From Couchioplanes azureus (GTDB lineage Bacteria > Actinomycetota > Actinomycetes > Mycobacteriales > Micromonosporaceae): a DNA stretch of 64,000 nt. The notes under the pieces are model-generated. The model had not been told where the DNA came from and did not search any database. It saw nothing but the letters and a program-made list of their open reading frames with translations. The stretch covers positions 513,328 to 577,327 of the forward strand of contig NZ_BMQY01000002.1 in assembly GCF_014648355.1 (NCBI RefSeq), written 5' to 3'. Positions 36,300 to 44,650 of the stretch are shown piece after piece. The translations under genes were made by a program, and so were the position numbers. Positions within the stretch are counted from its first letter, which is position 1. Every line of letters begins with the position of its first letter.

Positions 36300-36962
36300 A
36301 TGACGATGAACCGGACCGACACCATCACGAACGTGCCCGACGTCTTCGGGCGCTGGTACCTCGCCGTCGTGGAGTTCGCCGCGGGCACGCCGCGGCCGGT
36401 GCGGATCGTCATGGCGCACTTCACCGAGCTGGGCGTCGTCCTGCTCGCCGCGCTGCTCGCGCTGGTGTGGTGGCACGCCCGCCGCGGAACGGACCGCGCC
36501 ATGGCGCTCACCCTGGCCGGTGGCGCCGGCGTCGTGGTCTCGTACGGCCTCAGCGAATGGGCCAAGACCTACCTCGACGCGGAACGTCCCTGCCGCACCT
36601 TCGCCCACGTGGTGATCGTCGCCGGCGAGTGCCCGCCACCCGGCGACTGGTCCTTCCCCAGCAACCACTCCACGATCGCCGGCGCCCTCGCCACCGCGCT
36701 CCTCCTCACCTCCTGGCGCATCGGCCTGCCGGCCCTGGCGGTCGGCGCGGCGGCCGCGTTCTCCCGCGTGTTCGTGGGCGTGCATTACCCGCACGACGTC
36801 GCGGCCGGGTTCCTGCTGGGCGCGGGCACCGTCCTGGTCCTGGCCCCGGCGCTCGTCCGCCCGTCCACCGGCCTGGTCGCAAGGATGCGGGAGAGGCCGC
36901 TGCCGGGCAGGATCCTGACCGCCGGCCGTTCTCAGTCCTCCGGGCCGGCAAGTCCCGCCTGA
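36300..36962 (+). CDS. PAP2 phosphatase (undecaprenyl-diphosphatase-like)
   Basis: A 220-residue membrane protein with five or six helices and the three motifs of the PAP2 superfamily: KTYLDAERP, PSNHS, and SRVFVGVHYPHD. Bacterial members of this size dephosphorylate undecaprenyl diphosphate (BcrC type) or phosphatidylglycerol phosphate at the outer membrane face. An ATG two codons later is also possible. Its end overlaps the converging response regulator gene by 31 bases. Confidence 0.9.
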   Translation: MTMNRTDTITNVPDVFGRWYLAVVEFAAGTPRPVRIVMAHFTELGVVLLAALLALVWWHARRGTDRAMALTLAGGAGVVVSYGLSEWAKTYLDAERPCRTFAHVVIVAGECPPPGDWSFPSNHSTIAGALATALLLTSWRIGLPALAVGAAAAFSRVFVGVHYPHDVAAGFLLGAGTVLVLAPALVRPSTGLVARMRERPLPGRILTAGRSQSSGPASPA

Positions 36963-37603
36963 TACGCCAGCAGTGCGGCCTGCACCCGGTTGCGGACCCC
37001 GAGCCGGCCCAGGATCGTGCTGACGTGGGTCTTCACGGTCCCCTCGACCAGCTGCAGGCGCGTCGCGATCTCCGCATTGGACAGACCCCGCCCGACCAGG
37101 CGCAGCACCTCGCGCTCACGGTCGGTGAGCGGCGAGAGCCGGGTGCGCGCCGCCGCGCCCCGCAGCAGGTGCCCGCTGGTCGTACCGCCGTTGAAGTGGG
37201 TGATGACCCGGCGGGCGACCTTGGGCGACAGGTAGGCGCCGCCCTGCGCCACCGCCTGCACCCCTGCGATCAGCTCCCGGGGATCGCCGGTCTTCAGCAC
37301 GAACCCGGCGGCCCCCTGCGCAAGCGCACGGGCGATGTACTCGTCCTCGGAGAACGTCGTCAGCATCACGACGGCGCTTCCCGGGACCGCACGACGGATC
37401 TCCGCGGCGGCCTGGAGGCCGTCGAGCCGAGGCATCCGGATGTCGAGCAGCGCCACGTCGGGACGGTGCAACCGGGCCCGCTCCACGGCCTCGTGCCCGT
37501 CGGACGCCTCCGCGACGACCTCGATGGACGGTTCGCCGGCCAGGATGGCCCGCACCCCGGCCCGGATCATCGTCTCGTCGTCGGCCAGCAGCACCCGGAT
37601 CAC
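36932..37603 (-). CDS. NarL/LuxR-type response regulator (system 1)
   Basis: A 223-residue regulator. The receiver domain has the acidic pair in LLADDE, the phosphorylated aspartate in VALLDIRMPRLDG, and lysine in FVLKTGDP. The C-terminal DNA-binding domain has LTDREREVLRLVGRGLSNAEIATRL and VEGTVKTHVSTILGRLGV. The start is GTG at 37603. It lies about 200 bases downstream of a histidine kinase on the same strand, its probable partner. Confidence 0.93.
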   Translation of the reverse strand: MIRVLLADDETMIRAGVRAILAGEPSIEVVAEASDGHEAVERARLHRPDVALLDIRMPRLDGLQAAAEIRRAVPGSAVVMLTTFSEDEYIARALAQGAAGFVLKTGDPRELIAGVQAVAQGGAYLSPKVARRVITHFNGGTTSGHLLRGAAARTRLSPLTDREREVLRLVGRGLSNAEIATRLQLVEGTVKTHVSTILGRLGVRNRVQAALLAYQAGLAGPED

Positions 37604-37803
37604 ATTCCCGCCTTCCTCGCATGGCTTCTCGCCTTCTTCACATCGATTCTCGCCTCAGGGGTGCGGGCCGGCGGCGCGGGCGGGTTACCGCCGCGTCGAC
37701 GGCGCGGGCGAGCCACCACCGGTCGTCGTCGCCTTGGTCGCCCTGGCGCCGCCACTCGGGTGGGTGGCGCTCGTCGATCGGGCACTCGAGGGTCCGCCGG
37801 GCC

Positions 37804-39480
37804 TCATCCGCCCGGCGACGGCAGCACGTCCTTGGCGACGAGCCGGCCGTCGCGGAAACACAGCCGGTAGACGTCGAACGGAGCCGGCAGAAATCCCGCG
37901 GCGGACCGGTAGTACTCGCAGGTGGCGCCGGGCAACGGGACCGGGCCGGCGGCGTCGCGACGTTCCGGCACCTGCCGGCCGGGGAGCCGGTCGGCGAGCT
38001 CGTCGCGGCCGGCACCGAGCGGCAGGGCGTGGAAGTCGGCCGGGGCGAGACGCGAGGTCACGCTGTCGTGCGCGTACACCAGCATCAAGGTGCCGGTCAG
38101 CGCCACGACGAGCGCCGAGGGCACGGCGACGGCGAGCAGGAGCCCGCGCCGGGCATTGTGGTCGGCCCTGCGGAAACCGGCCGCGTACCCGCCGGCTACA
38201 GCGTGTGGCTCCGGCCCGGCAGCCGGTGCGCGGCCGGGATCTGGATGTGCCGGGATCCGCGCCTCCACCTCGAAGCCGTCGCCACACGGCCCGGCGTGCA
38301 GCACCCCGTGGGCGAGTTCGACGCGCTCCCGCAACCCGGCAAGCCCGCGCCCGCCCACCGGACGATGTCCTCGCCGCGGCGGATGTTCGGGGCGGCTCCG
38401 CAGTGGCACGCCGGCACGGTGCGGGGACGCCCCGTTGCGTACGGACACCACGATGTCGTCCGCCACCCGGTCGAGGCTGACGTGCACCGGGCCGCCGGGG
38501 GCGTGCTTGGTCGCATTGGTGAGCGACTCCTGCACCACCCGGTAGGCAGCGCGGTATTGCATCGGTGCCACGTCGTCGTAGTCACCACCGGCGTCCAGAG
38601 TCACCGGGACGCCGGACGCCAGGGCGCGGGCGACGAGCTCCTCGATGTGTTCGCCGACCGGCCGCAGGGGCACCTCGTCCGCCTCGTCACGCAACAACCC
38701 GACGATCTCCCCGAGCCGCTCCGCGGCGGTCGCCACCCCGGCCCGCAGCTCGGACGCCGCCGCGCGGTGCCGGGACCCGAGCCCCTCGGCGAGCTCCAGC
38801 GCCCCCGCGCGCAGGGCGACCAGGCTCAGCTCGTGCCCGAGGGAGTCGTGCATCTCCCGGGCGATGCGCGCCCGCTCCCGCAGGCGGGCCTGCTCCGCCA
38901 CGATGCGCTGCTCGCGTTCGAGCTGGGCGGCCCGTTCCCAGCCGGAGAGCACCAGCTCGGCCTGCAACCGGCGAAACGACCCGACGAGTACGGGGAACAG
39001 CCCGAAGACGATCGCGCCGCCGAGCCAGACCAGCACGGTGTAGAGATCCGAGCCCTGCAGTGACTGGACGATGCCGCCGAGGGCCCCTACCGCGGCGAAC
39101 CCGCCGAGCGTCCCGGCGGACACCGGCCGGCGCCGGCCGGCGTGGTAGGCGAGGAACAGCACGGCGACGAACAAGCGCCGGTCCAGCACGCTGAAGGCCA
39201 GAACGGTCAGCACCGCGGCGAGCGGACGGAACCGGCCGCCGCGAGACCAGCGGGATGCTCCAGTAGCGCGACGAGGTCCGCCACGGCTCAGCCACAGCCC
39301 GGCGACGATCGCGGCTACGCTGAGCCCGGTCGTCCACAGCGGACGGCCGTCCGCCGGCGGGACTACGGCGAGGCACAGGCACATCAGCGCGCCGAGGGCG
39401 ACCGGGCCCCGCATTCTCCACAGCCGCTCCATCAGCGCGCCGCTGGCGACCTGGCCCCGCATTTTCCACAGCAGCTCCAT
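37804..39480 (-). CDS. Sensor histidine kinase (system 1) with an extra C-terminal membrane domain
   Basis: A 558-residue kinase. Four or five membrane helices occupy residues 25-170, then a HisKA_3 dimerisation domain with RIAREMHDSLGHELS (phosphorylated histidine) and a HATPase with VVQESLTNATKH and GGRGLAGLRERVE. Beyond this is an unusual extension: a membrane helix (RRGLLLAVAVPSALVVALTG) and about 100 residues ending CEYYRSAAGF...YRLCFRDGRLVAKDV, which resembles small lipoprotein-type domains. The N-terminus contains a direct repeat (MELLWKMRGQVASGAL / MERLWRMRGPVALGAL). The start at 39480 is uncertain. Confidence 0.82.
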   Translation of the reverse strand: MELLWKMRGQVASGALMERLWRMRGPVALGALMCLCLAVVPPADGRPLWTTGLSVAAIVAGLWLSRGGPRRATGASRWSRGGRFRPLAAVLTVLAFSVLDRRLFVAVLFLAYHAGRRRPVSAGTLGGFAAVGALGGIVQSLQGSDLYTVLVWLGGAIVFGLFPVLVGSFRRLQAELVLSGWERAAQLEREQRIVAEQARLRERARIAREMHDSLGHELSLVALRAGALELAEGLGSRHRAAASELRAGVATAAERLGEIVGLLRDEADEVPLRPVGEHIEELVARALASGVPVTLDAGGDYDDVAPMQYRAAYRVVQESLTNATKHAPGGPVHVSLDRVADDIVVSVRNGASPHRAGVPLRSRPEHPPRRGHRPVGGRGLAGLRERVELAHGVLHAGPCGDGFEVEARIPAHPDPGRAPAAGPEPHAVAGGYAAGFRRADHNARRGLLLAVAVPSALVVALTGTLMLVYAHDSVTSRLAPADFHALPLGAGRDELADRLPGRQVPERRDAAGPVPLPGATCEYYRSAAGFLPAPFDVYRLCFRDGRLVAKDVLPSPGG

Positions 39481-39629
39481 CAACGCCACCGTATCGACCG
39501 GGTTCTCGCACGTGACGGGATGCCGGGACCACGGGGTCAGGGGGGACAGGGATACGAGGACCGGCCCAGGGCTTGCCACAGGGGTCCGGCCGTCTTCGAG
39601 GGTGCGGCACGGTGCAGGGAAAGGCGGAA

Positions 39630-40124
39630 CTATCTGACCGTGCAGATGCCCACGGCGCACGTCACTTCCTGTGTCCCGCGCGGCCCGTCGTACGTGACGA
39701 TCCAGGTGATCATGGCGACGAGCGACACGAGGCTGAGAAGCCCGACGGCGGCCTCCTTAGCTTTCTGAATCGTCTGGTCTCCCGGCCCGATCCGATCGAT
39801 CGTGCGGGCGGTGTCGCCGCTCGCCGTGGAGGCGGTGCCGCCACTCGCCATGCCGACAGTGCCGCCGCCCGCCATGCCGACAGCGTCCCCGCCCGCCATG
39901 CCGACAGCGTCCCCGCCCGCCATGCCGACAGCGTCCCCGCCCGCCATGCCGACAGCGTCCCCGCCCGCCATGCCGACAGCGTCCCCGTCGGCCGTCTCCG
40001 CTGCCAGAAGCAAGGCCCCGACTCCGGCCAGCCAGCTGACCAGTTCGATACCGTCGCGGCCGTAGACGATCCAGGCCAACCCGAGGAGGATCGCCGCAGC
40101 TGCCCGCCTCCGCTTCCGCGTCAC
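39630..40124 (-). CDS. Small membrane protein with octapeptide repeats
   Basis: A 164-residue protein with two hydrophobic segments near the start (AAAAILLGLAWIVYG and VSWLAGVGALLLAA), a repeat region of GDAVGMAG units, and a further membrane helix near the C-terminus (VGLLSLVSLVAMITWIV). I do not recognise a family. The repeat is encoded by 24-bp units (39847-39990). The GTG start at 40124 lacks a clear ribosome site. The codon pattern and the hydrophobic ends support a real gene; its role is unknown. Confidence 0.5.
   Translation of the reverse strand: MTRKRRRAAAAILLGLAWIVYGRDGIELVSWLAGVGALLLAAETADGDAVGMAGGDAVGMAGGDAVGMAGGDAVGMAGGDAVGMAGGGTVGMASGGTASTASGDTARTIDRIGPGDQTIQKAKEAAVGLLSLVSLVAMITWIVTYDGPRGTQEVTCAVGICTVR
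39847..39990. repeat. Six 24-bp tandem repeats
   Basis: Units begin at 39847, 39871, 39895, 39919, 39943 and 39967. The four central units are identical and the two outer ones diverge. They encode GDAVGMAG on the minus strand. Identical copies point to recent expansion, and the number may vary between strains. Confidence 0.9.
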
Positions 40125-40568
40125 TGGGGCATCATCGTGGGGATACGCCGATTATGTCCAGTACGCGAAGGTGTTGTCTCGTACCGGACTCGGCAACGCT
40201 CATGGACCAGCATGCGCGCATGTACTCGCCCGTGGCGACGCCCCCGTACCGGTGATCGTCGGGCAAGAGCCGTCAGATAAATACCGCTGCCCGCGGGCAC
40301 ACGAGCGGCAACGCAATCCGCGGGGGCACGGCGACAGCGAGCGGCGCCCGCATCTGCCCATGGCGATCCCGGACTGACGCGCGACGCTCCGACCCGACCA
40401 ACGTCATGCTGACGGACCGGCAACACCAACCGCCCAGCTGTCGATCCGCCGGACCCTCAGGTCCGCAGTCGAATGCCGGATCTACGCAAAACGCGTTCGG
40501 GCAGTACTTCGCCCCCTCATTCGCGCCAGTCAACTAATGACCTTGCCCCCTCCCCATCGCAGTCGATC
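40125..40568. other. Gene-free interval of 444 bp
   Basis: Between the start of the repeat protein gene and the end of the second response regulator I see only frames with poor composition (arginine- and cysteine-rich, no recognisable domain). No strong hairpin or ribosome site stands out. It presumably contains the promoter of the 40124 gene. Confidence 0.5.
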
Positions 40569-41207
40569 TCAAGTGCCGAGGTACTTGAGGACAGCCAGGA
40601 CCCGGCGGTGGTCCGCGTCGGTCGGCGGCAGATCGAGCTTGGCGAAGATGTTGCTCACGTACTTCTCCACCGCGCTGTGGCTGACCTTCAACGCTTCCGT
40701 GATGCCGCCGTTGGAGCGGCCCTCCGCCATCAGCTTGAGCACGTCCTGCTCCCGCGGCGTCAGCCGCCGCATCGGATCGTCGTGCCGCACCAGCAGCTGG
40801 GAGATGACCTCGGGATCCAACGCCGTGCCGCCCGCGGCCACCCGGCGCAGCGCGTCCAGAAAGTCCGACACGTGCGCGACCCGGTCCTTCAGCAGATATC
40901 CCATACCGCTGGTGTCGACCGAGAGCAGATCGGTGGCGTACCGCTCCTCCACGTACTGCGAGAGCACACACACCGCGATCTTCGGATGCTGCCGCCGGAT
41001 GACGAGCGCGGCCCGGATCCCCTCATCGGTGAAGGTCGGCGGCATCCGCACGTCGATCACCACGACGTCGGGCCGGTGCGCATCGACGGCGGCCAGCAGT
41101 TGATCGGCGTCGGGCACCGCGGCGACGACCTCGAAGCCACCGTCGGTGAGCAGCTTGGTGAGACCCGCCCGCAGCAGAACGGAGTCTTCGGCTAGCACTA
41201 CTCGCAT
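40569..41207 (-). CDS. NarL/LuxR-type response regulator (system 2)
   Basis: A 212-residue regulator with receiver features LAEDSVLLRAGL, VVVIDVRMPP (phosphorylated aspartate) and LLKDR. The DNA-binding domain has LTPREQDVLKLMAEGRSNGGITEAL and SAVEKYVSNIFAKLDL. The ATG at 41207 lies within the last ten bases of the kinase gene, so the pair is translationally coupled. It probably regulates the divergent ABC-2 exporter operon. Confidence 0.93.
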   Translation of the reverse strand: MRVVLAEDSVLLRAGLTKLLTDGGFEVVAAVPDADQLLAAVDAHRPDVVVIDVRMPPTFTDEGIRAALVIRRQHPKIAVCVLSQYVEERYATDLLSVDTSGMGYLLKDRVAHVSDFLDALRRVAAGGTALDPEVISQLLVRHDDPMRRLTPREQDVLKLMAEGRSNGGITEALKVSHSAVEKYVSNIFAKLDLPPTDADHRRVLAVLKYLGT

Positions 41208-42742
41208 GGGATAGACACGGTAACGGTCGTCGGACCTCCCCGCGGACTCACCACCGTCAGACTGCCGTCGACGGCCGCCGCCCGCTGCGCCAGACCGCGC
41301 AGCCCGGTGCCGGTGCGCGAGCCCAAGCCGACGCCCGAGCCCAAGTCGGAACCGTAGCCGGCGTCCCATCCCTGGCCGGAGCCAGCGCCCAAGCCAGCGC
41401 CAGCGTCAGATCCCGAGCCAGCGACCAAGCCCGAACCCGCGCCGGCACCCGCGCCCGAGCTGTAGTCGGCGCCCGAACCCGAGCCAGGACCCGAGCCCGA
41501 GGTGAATCCCAGTCCTGCGCCCGGGCCGAACCCCGAGCCCGGGCCGAAGCTCGCGCCCTGTCCGGTGCCGTCCACCGATGCGCCGCCGTGCCCGTCGTCG
41601 GTCACCGTGATGATCAACCGGTCACCGAGGCGTTCCGCCACGACTTCGGCCCTGCTGGCGTTCGCGTGCTTGACGACGTTGGTCAGCGCTTCGGACACCG
41701 CGAAGTAGGCGATCGCTTCGATGCTCGGCGAGCAGCGCTGGGCCACGTCGACCCGAAGCTTCACCGGCAGAGGCGTCCGCGCGACGATGCCGGACAGCGC
41801 CGCATCGAGTCCCCGGTCGTTGAGCACGGCCGGATGCAGGCCGCGGACGAAGTCTCGCAGCTCGGCCAGTGCGGCTACGGCCTCCTCGTGGGCAGCGGCA
41901 ACGACCTCCTGCACGTCCGGCGACCGGTCGGACAGCGTGGCGCGGGCCATGCCGAGGTTCATCGCCAGCGAGACGAGGCGCTGCTGCACACCGTCGTGCA
42001 GATCGCGCTCGATACGGCGTCGTTCGGCATCGGCGGCGTCCACGAGGTCGGCCCGGCTGCGCGCCAACAACTCGACCCGCTCGGCGAGCCTCTCGGCGCG
42101 GCCGGGTCCCAGCAGGCGGCGAGCCGCTGCGATGTCGGCCGCGGCGACACCACGCGCGACCCACGGCGCTGCCAACAGCAGAGCCGTGGCGCCACCGAAC
42201 CACAGCACTGCGTCTTTCGGCGACAAATGGTCACTGGACAGGACCGCGAGCACCGGTGCAGACCAACAGAACGCGACAACGACCCCGCCCAAGCCGCCGA
42301 GCGGTGGAGCGAGGAGGTGGTAAGCGAGCTGACGCCAGGTGGGCGCGACGGTCCAGGCCCGGAGCATGCGGAGCCAGCCCGTGCCCGCGTCCAGCACCGG
42401 CGCGGCGATGTCGAGGCCGAGCACGGCCCGGAACCGCTCCCGCTGGATTGCGCTGAGGAACCGCACACACGCCAGCAGCGCCAGGGGGCTCGTGAGGGCG
42501 ACGGCTACGTACAGCACGGGTAGCAGCCAGTGGCCGGTCGGACCCGCGACAAGGCTGGCGACCGACGCCCACCACACCACGAGCAGGAGCGAGATCACAG
42601 CGCCCGTCGCGGCGCCGAGAAGCGTCCCGGTCGCCACGTGAAAGGTAGCGCGCCACGCTTCCCGCGAAGCCAGCGATCGCAGCACGACCACCGGCCGGGA
42701 GAGCCGTGGGTGCGTCGCGACGTCGTTTGCGCTGCAGGTCAT
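41198..42742 (-). CDS. Sensor histidine kinase (system 2) with a glycine-rich insertion in the ATP-binding domain
   Basis: A 514-residue kinase. Four membrane segments lie in residues 25-180, then HisKA_3 with RIERDLHDGVQQRLVSLAMNLG and a HATPase with FAVSEALTNVVKHAN, VTDDGHGG and GTGLRGLAQR. Between the last two boxes, where relatives have under ten residues, are about 90 residues of Gly/Ser/Ala (388-477, DNA 41312-41581). Downstream strands are intact, so the frame is preserved. The ATG at 42742 is the best start; one at 42780 is possible. It is divergent from the ABC-2 operon. Confidence 0.87.
   Translation of the reverse strand: MTCSANDVATHPRLSRPVVVLRSLASREAWRATFHVATGTLLGAATGAVISLLLVVWWASVASLVAGPTGHWLLPVLYVAVALTSPLALLACVRFLSAIQRERFRAVLGLDIAAPVLDAGTGWLRMLRAWTVAPTWRQLAYHLLAPPLGGLGGVVVAFCWSAPVLAVLSSDHLSPKDAVLWFGGATALLLAAPWVARGVAAADIAAARRLLGPGRAERLAERVELLARSRADLVDAADAERRRIERDLHDGVQQRLVSLAMNLGMARATLSDRSPDVQEVVAAAHEEAVAALAELRDFVRGLHPAVLNDRGLDAALSGIVARTPLPVKLRVDVAQRCSPSIEAIAYFAVSEALTNVVKHANASRAEVVAERLGDRLIITVTDDGHGGASVDGTGQGASFGPGSGFGPGAGLGFTSGSGPGSGSGADYSSGAGAGAGSGLVAGSGSDAGAGLGAGSGQGWDAGYGSDLGSGVGLGSRTGTGLRGLAQRAAAVDGSLTVVSPRGGPTTVTVSIPCE
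41312..41581. repeat. Low-complexity Gly/Ser/Ala-coding tract inside a kinase gene
   Basis: About 270 bp of imperfect short repeats (GAG/CCC/GGC-type triplets) encode glycine every second or third residue. It is inserted between the G1 and G2 boxes of the kinase ATP-binding domain. The pattern suggests expansion from a short native loop. Confidence 0.8.
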
Positions 42743-42900
42743 GCGTTCACGGTAGGGATGCCGGCGCGCGTCGGCCATCGGGCAGGCCCCATGCCCGGGG
42801 TGGGGAAAACCCCAAGGCGACGGGGCTGACAACCCCAGTTACAGCTCCCTCCCGCGCTGGCAGCGTCAACGCCGGACGGACCACATGAGGAGCAAGAGCA

Positions 42901-43821
42901 ATGATCGAGGCACACAACCTGACGAAACGGTACGGCCCCAAGCTCGCCGTCGACGAGCTCAGTTTCACTGTCCGCCCCGGCGTGGTGACCGGCTTCCTCG
43001 GCCCGAACGGCGCCGGCAAGTCCACCACCATGCGGCTGATCCTCGGCCTGGACACGCCCACGAGCGGTTCGGTGCTGGTGAACGGCCGGCCCTATCGGGC
43101 ACATCGGGCACCGCTGCACGAAGTCGGCGCTCTGCTGGAAGCACGATCGGTCCATCCCGGCCGCACCGCGTTCCACCATCTCCTGGCTCTGGCACGCACC
43201 AACGGCATCCGGCGCTCGCGGGTCGACGACGTTCTCGAGGCGGTGGGCCTGTCCGACGCGGCGCGGCGGCGGGCAGGCAGGTTCTCCCTCGGGATGGGGC
43301 AACGGCTCGGCATCGCCACGGCGTTGCTCGGCGATCCGCGCACGATCATCCTCGACGAGCCTCTCAATGGCCTCGACACCGAGGGCATCCGCTGGGTGCG
43401 CGCGCTATTGCAGAGCCTCGCCGCCGAGGGCCGCACGGTCTTCCTCTCGTCGCACCTGATGAACGAGATGGCGCTCACCGCTCAGCACCTCGTCATCGTC
43501 GGCAAGGGCCGCCTGATCGCGGACATCGGCATGGCGGATTTCGTGCGGGCGCGCAGTCGCAGCGTCGTCCGGGTGCGCACCACCGAGCCTCAGGCGCTCA
43601 TCGACCGCCTGGCCGGACCGGACGTCGAGGTCACGGTCGACCAGGGTGAGGCGCTGACCGTATCCGGATTGACCACCGACCAGATCGGGAGGACGGCCGG
43701 CGCGGCGGGGATCACGCTACTTGAGCTCACCGCACAACAGTCCTCGCTGGAGGAGGCCTTCATCGACCTGACCGGCGACGCGGTCGAATACCGCGCGGCC
43801 ACCGTGGGAGCGCCGTCGTGA
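42901..43821 (+). CDS. ABC transporter ATP-binding protein (ABC-2 exporter)
   Basis: A 306-residue ATPase. Walker A is GPNGAGKST, the signature is SLGMGQRLGIA, Walker B is TIILDEPLNGLD and the switch histidine is in SSHLMNEM. The C-terminal 90 residues are the usual extension of DrrA/BcrA-type drug or lantibiotic self-protection exporters. GAGGAG lies before the ATG. It overlaps the permease gene by four bases (GTGA) and is divergent from a two-component system. Confidence 0.93.
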   Translation: MIEAHNLTKRYGPKLAVDELSFTVRPGVVTGFLGPNGAGKSTTMRLILGLDTPTSGSVLVNGRPYRAHRAPLHEVGALLEARSVHPGRTAFHHLLALARTNGIRRSRVDDVLEAVGLSDAARRRAGRFSLGMGQRLGIATALLGDPRTIILDEPLNGLDTEGIRWVRALLQSLAAEGRTVFLSSHLMNEMALTAQHLVIVGKGRLIADIGMADFVRARSRSVVRVRTTEPQALIDRLAGPDVEVTVDQGEALTVSGLTTDQIGRTAGAAGITLLELTAQQSSLEEAFIDLTGDAVEYRAATVGAPS

Positions 43822-44621
43822 CGAACATCCACCTTCCTGCGTACACCCACGAGCAGCGTGTCACCCGCCTCCGCGTCATCGCGTCGGAGTGGACCAAGCT
43901 GCGTTCGCTGCTGTCGACGATCTGGTGTCTGGCGGCCGCCGTCGCGCTCGTGGTCGGCGTCGGGCTGGCGTATGCAGGCCTGCGCGTCGCCCGCCCGCCG
44001 GCGGACCCGTCCGTCTTCGACTCGACGGCGGTCAGTCTCGCCGGTGTGCAACTGGCACAGCTTGCGATCGGCACGTTGGGCGTGCTGCTGATCACCGGTG
44101 AGTATGCCACCGGATCGATCAGGGTGAGCCTGGCGGCGGTACCGGACCGCCTGACGATGTTGTGGGGCAAGGCAGTCACGTTCGGCCTCAGCACTCTCCT
44201 GCTGGCCGCGCCCGCGGTGCTGGTGGCGTTCCTCGCCGGCCAGTCGATCCTGGCCGCCGAAAGCCTCGACATCGGCCTCGGTGAGCCGGGAGTGTTGCGG
44301 GCGGTGCTCGGCAGCGCGCTGTTCCTCACCGCGGTGGGCCTGCTCGGCCTTGGCCTGGGCGCGCTGCTGCGCAACACCGCCGCCGCGATGTCGGCGTTGT
44401 TCGGCCTCCTGTTCGCCCCGCAACTCGTTCTCGGGCTGGTGCCGGAGTCGATGTCGGACGCCGTGTACCGCTATCTGCCGACCCCGGCCGGAGCGGCCGT
44501 CAGCAACGTCTACCGGGACCCGGACACGCTCGCTCCGTGGGTTGGGTTCGGGTTGTTCTGTCTTTACACCGCGATCGTGCTCGGGCTGGCCGCGTGGCAA
44601 CTGCGACGGCGGGACGTCTGA
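43818..44621 (+). CDS. ABC-2 type permease
   Basis: A 267-residue membrane protein with six helices. The N-terminal ASEWTKLRSLLSTIWCLAAA and the later ITGEYATGSIRVSLAAVP are the standard ABC-2 permease signatures in actinobacteria. It pairs with the ATPase encoded just upstream and starts at a GTG that overlaps its stop. The exported molecule is not evident; antibiotics, peptides or lipids are common for this class. Confidence 0.92.
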   Translation: MTNIHLPAYTHEQRVTRLRVIASEWTKLRSLLSTIWCLAAAVALVVGVGLAYAGLRVARPPADPSVFDSTAVSLAGVQLAQLAIGTLGVLLITGEYATGSIRVSLAAVPDRLTMLWGKAVTFGLSTLLLAAPAVLVAFLAGQSILAAESLDIGLGEPGVLRAVLGSALFLTAVGLLGLGLGALLRNTAAAMSALFGLLFAPQLVLGLVPESMSDAVYRYLPTPAGAAVSNVYRDPDTLAPWVGFGLFCLYTAIVLGLAAWQLRRRDV

Positions 44622-44650
44622 GATTCCATCCCTTCACTTAGGAGCATTCA

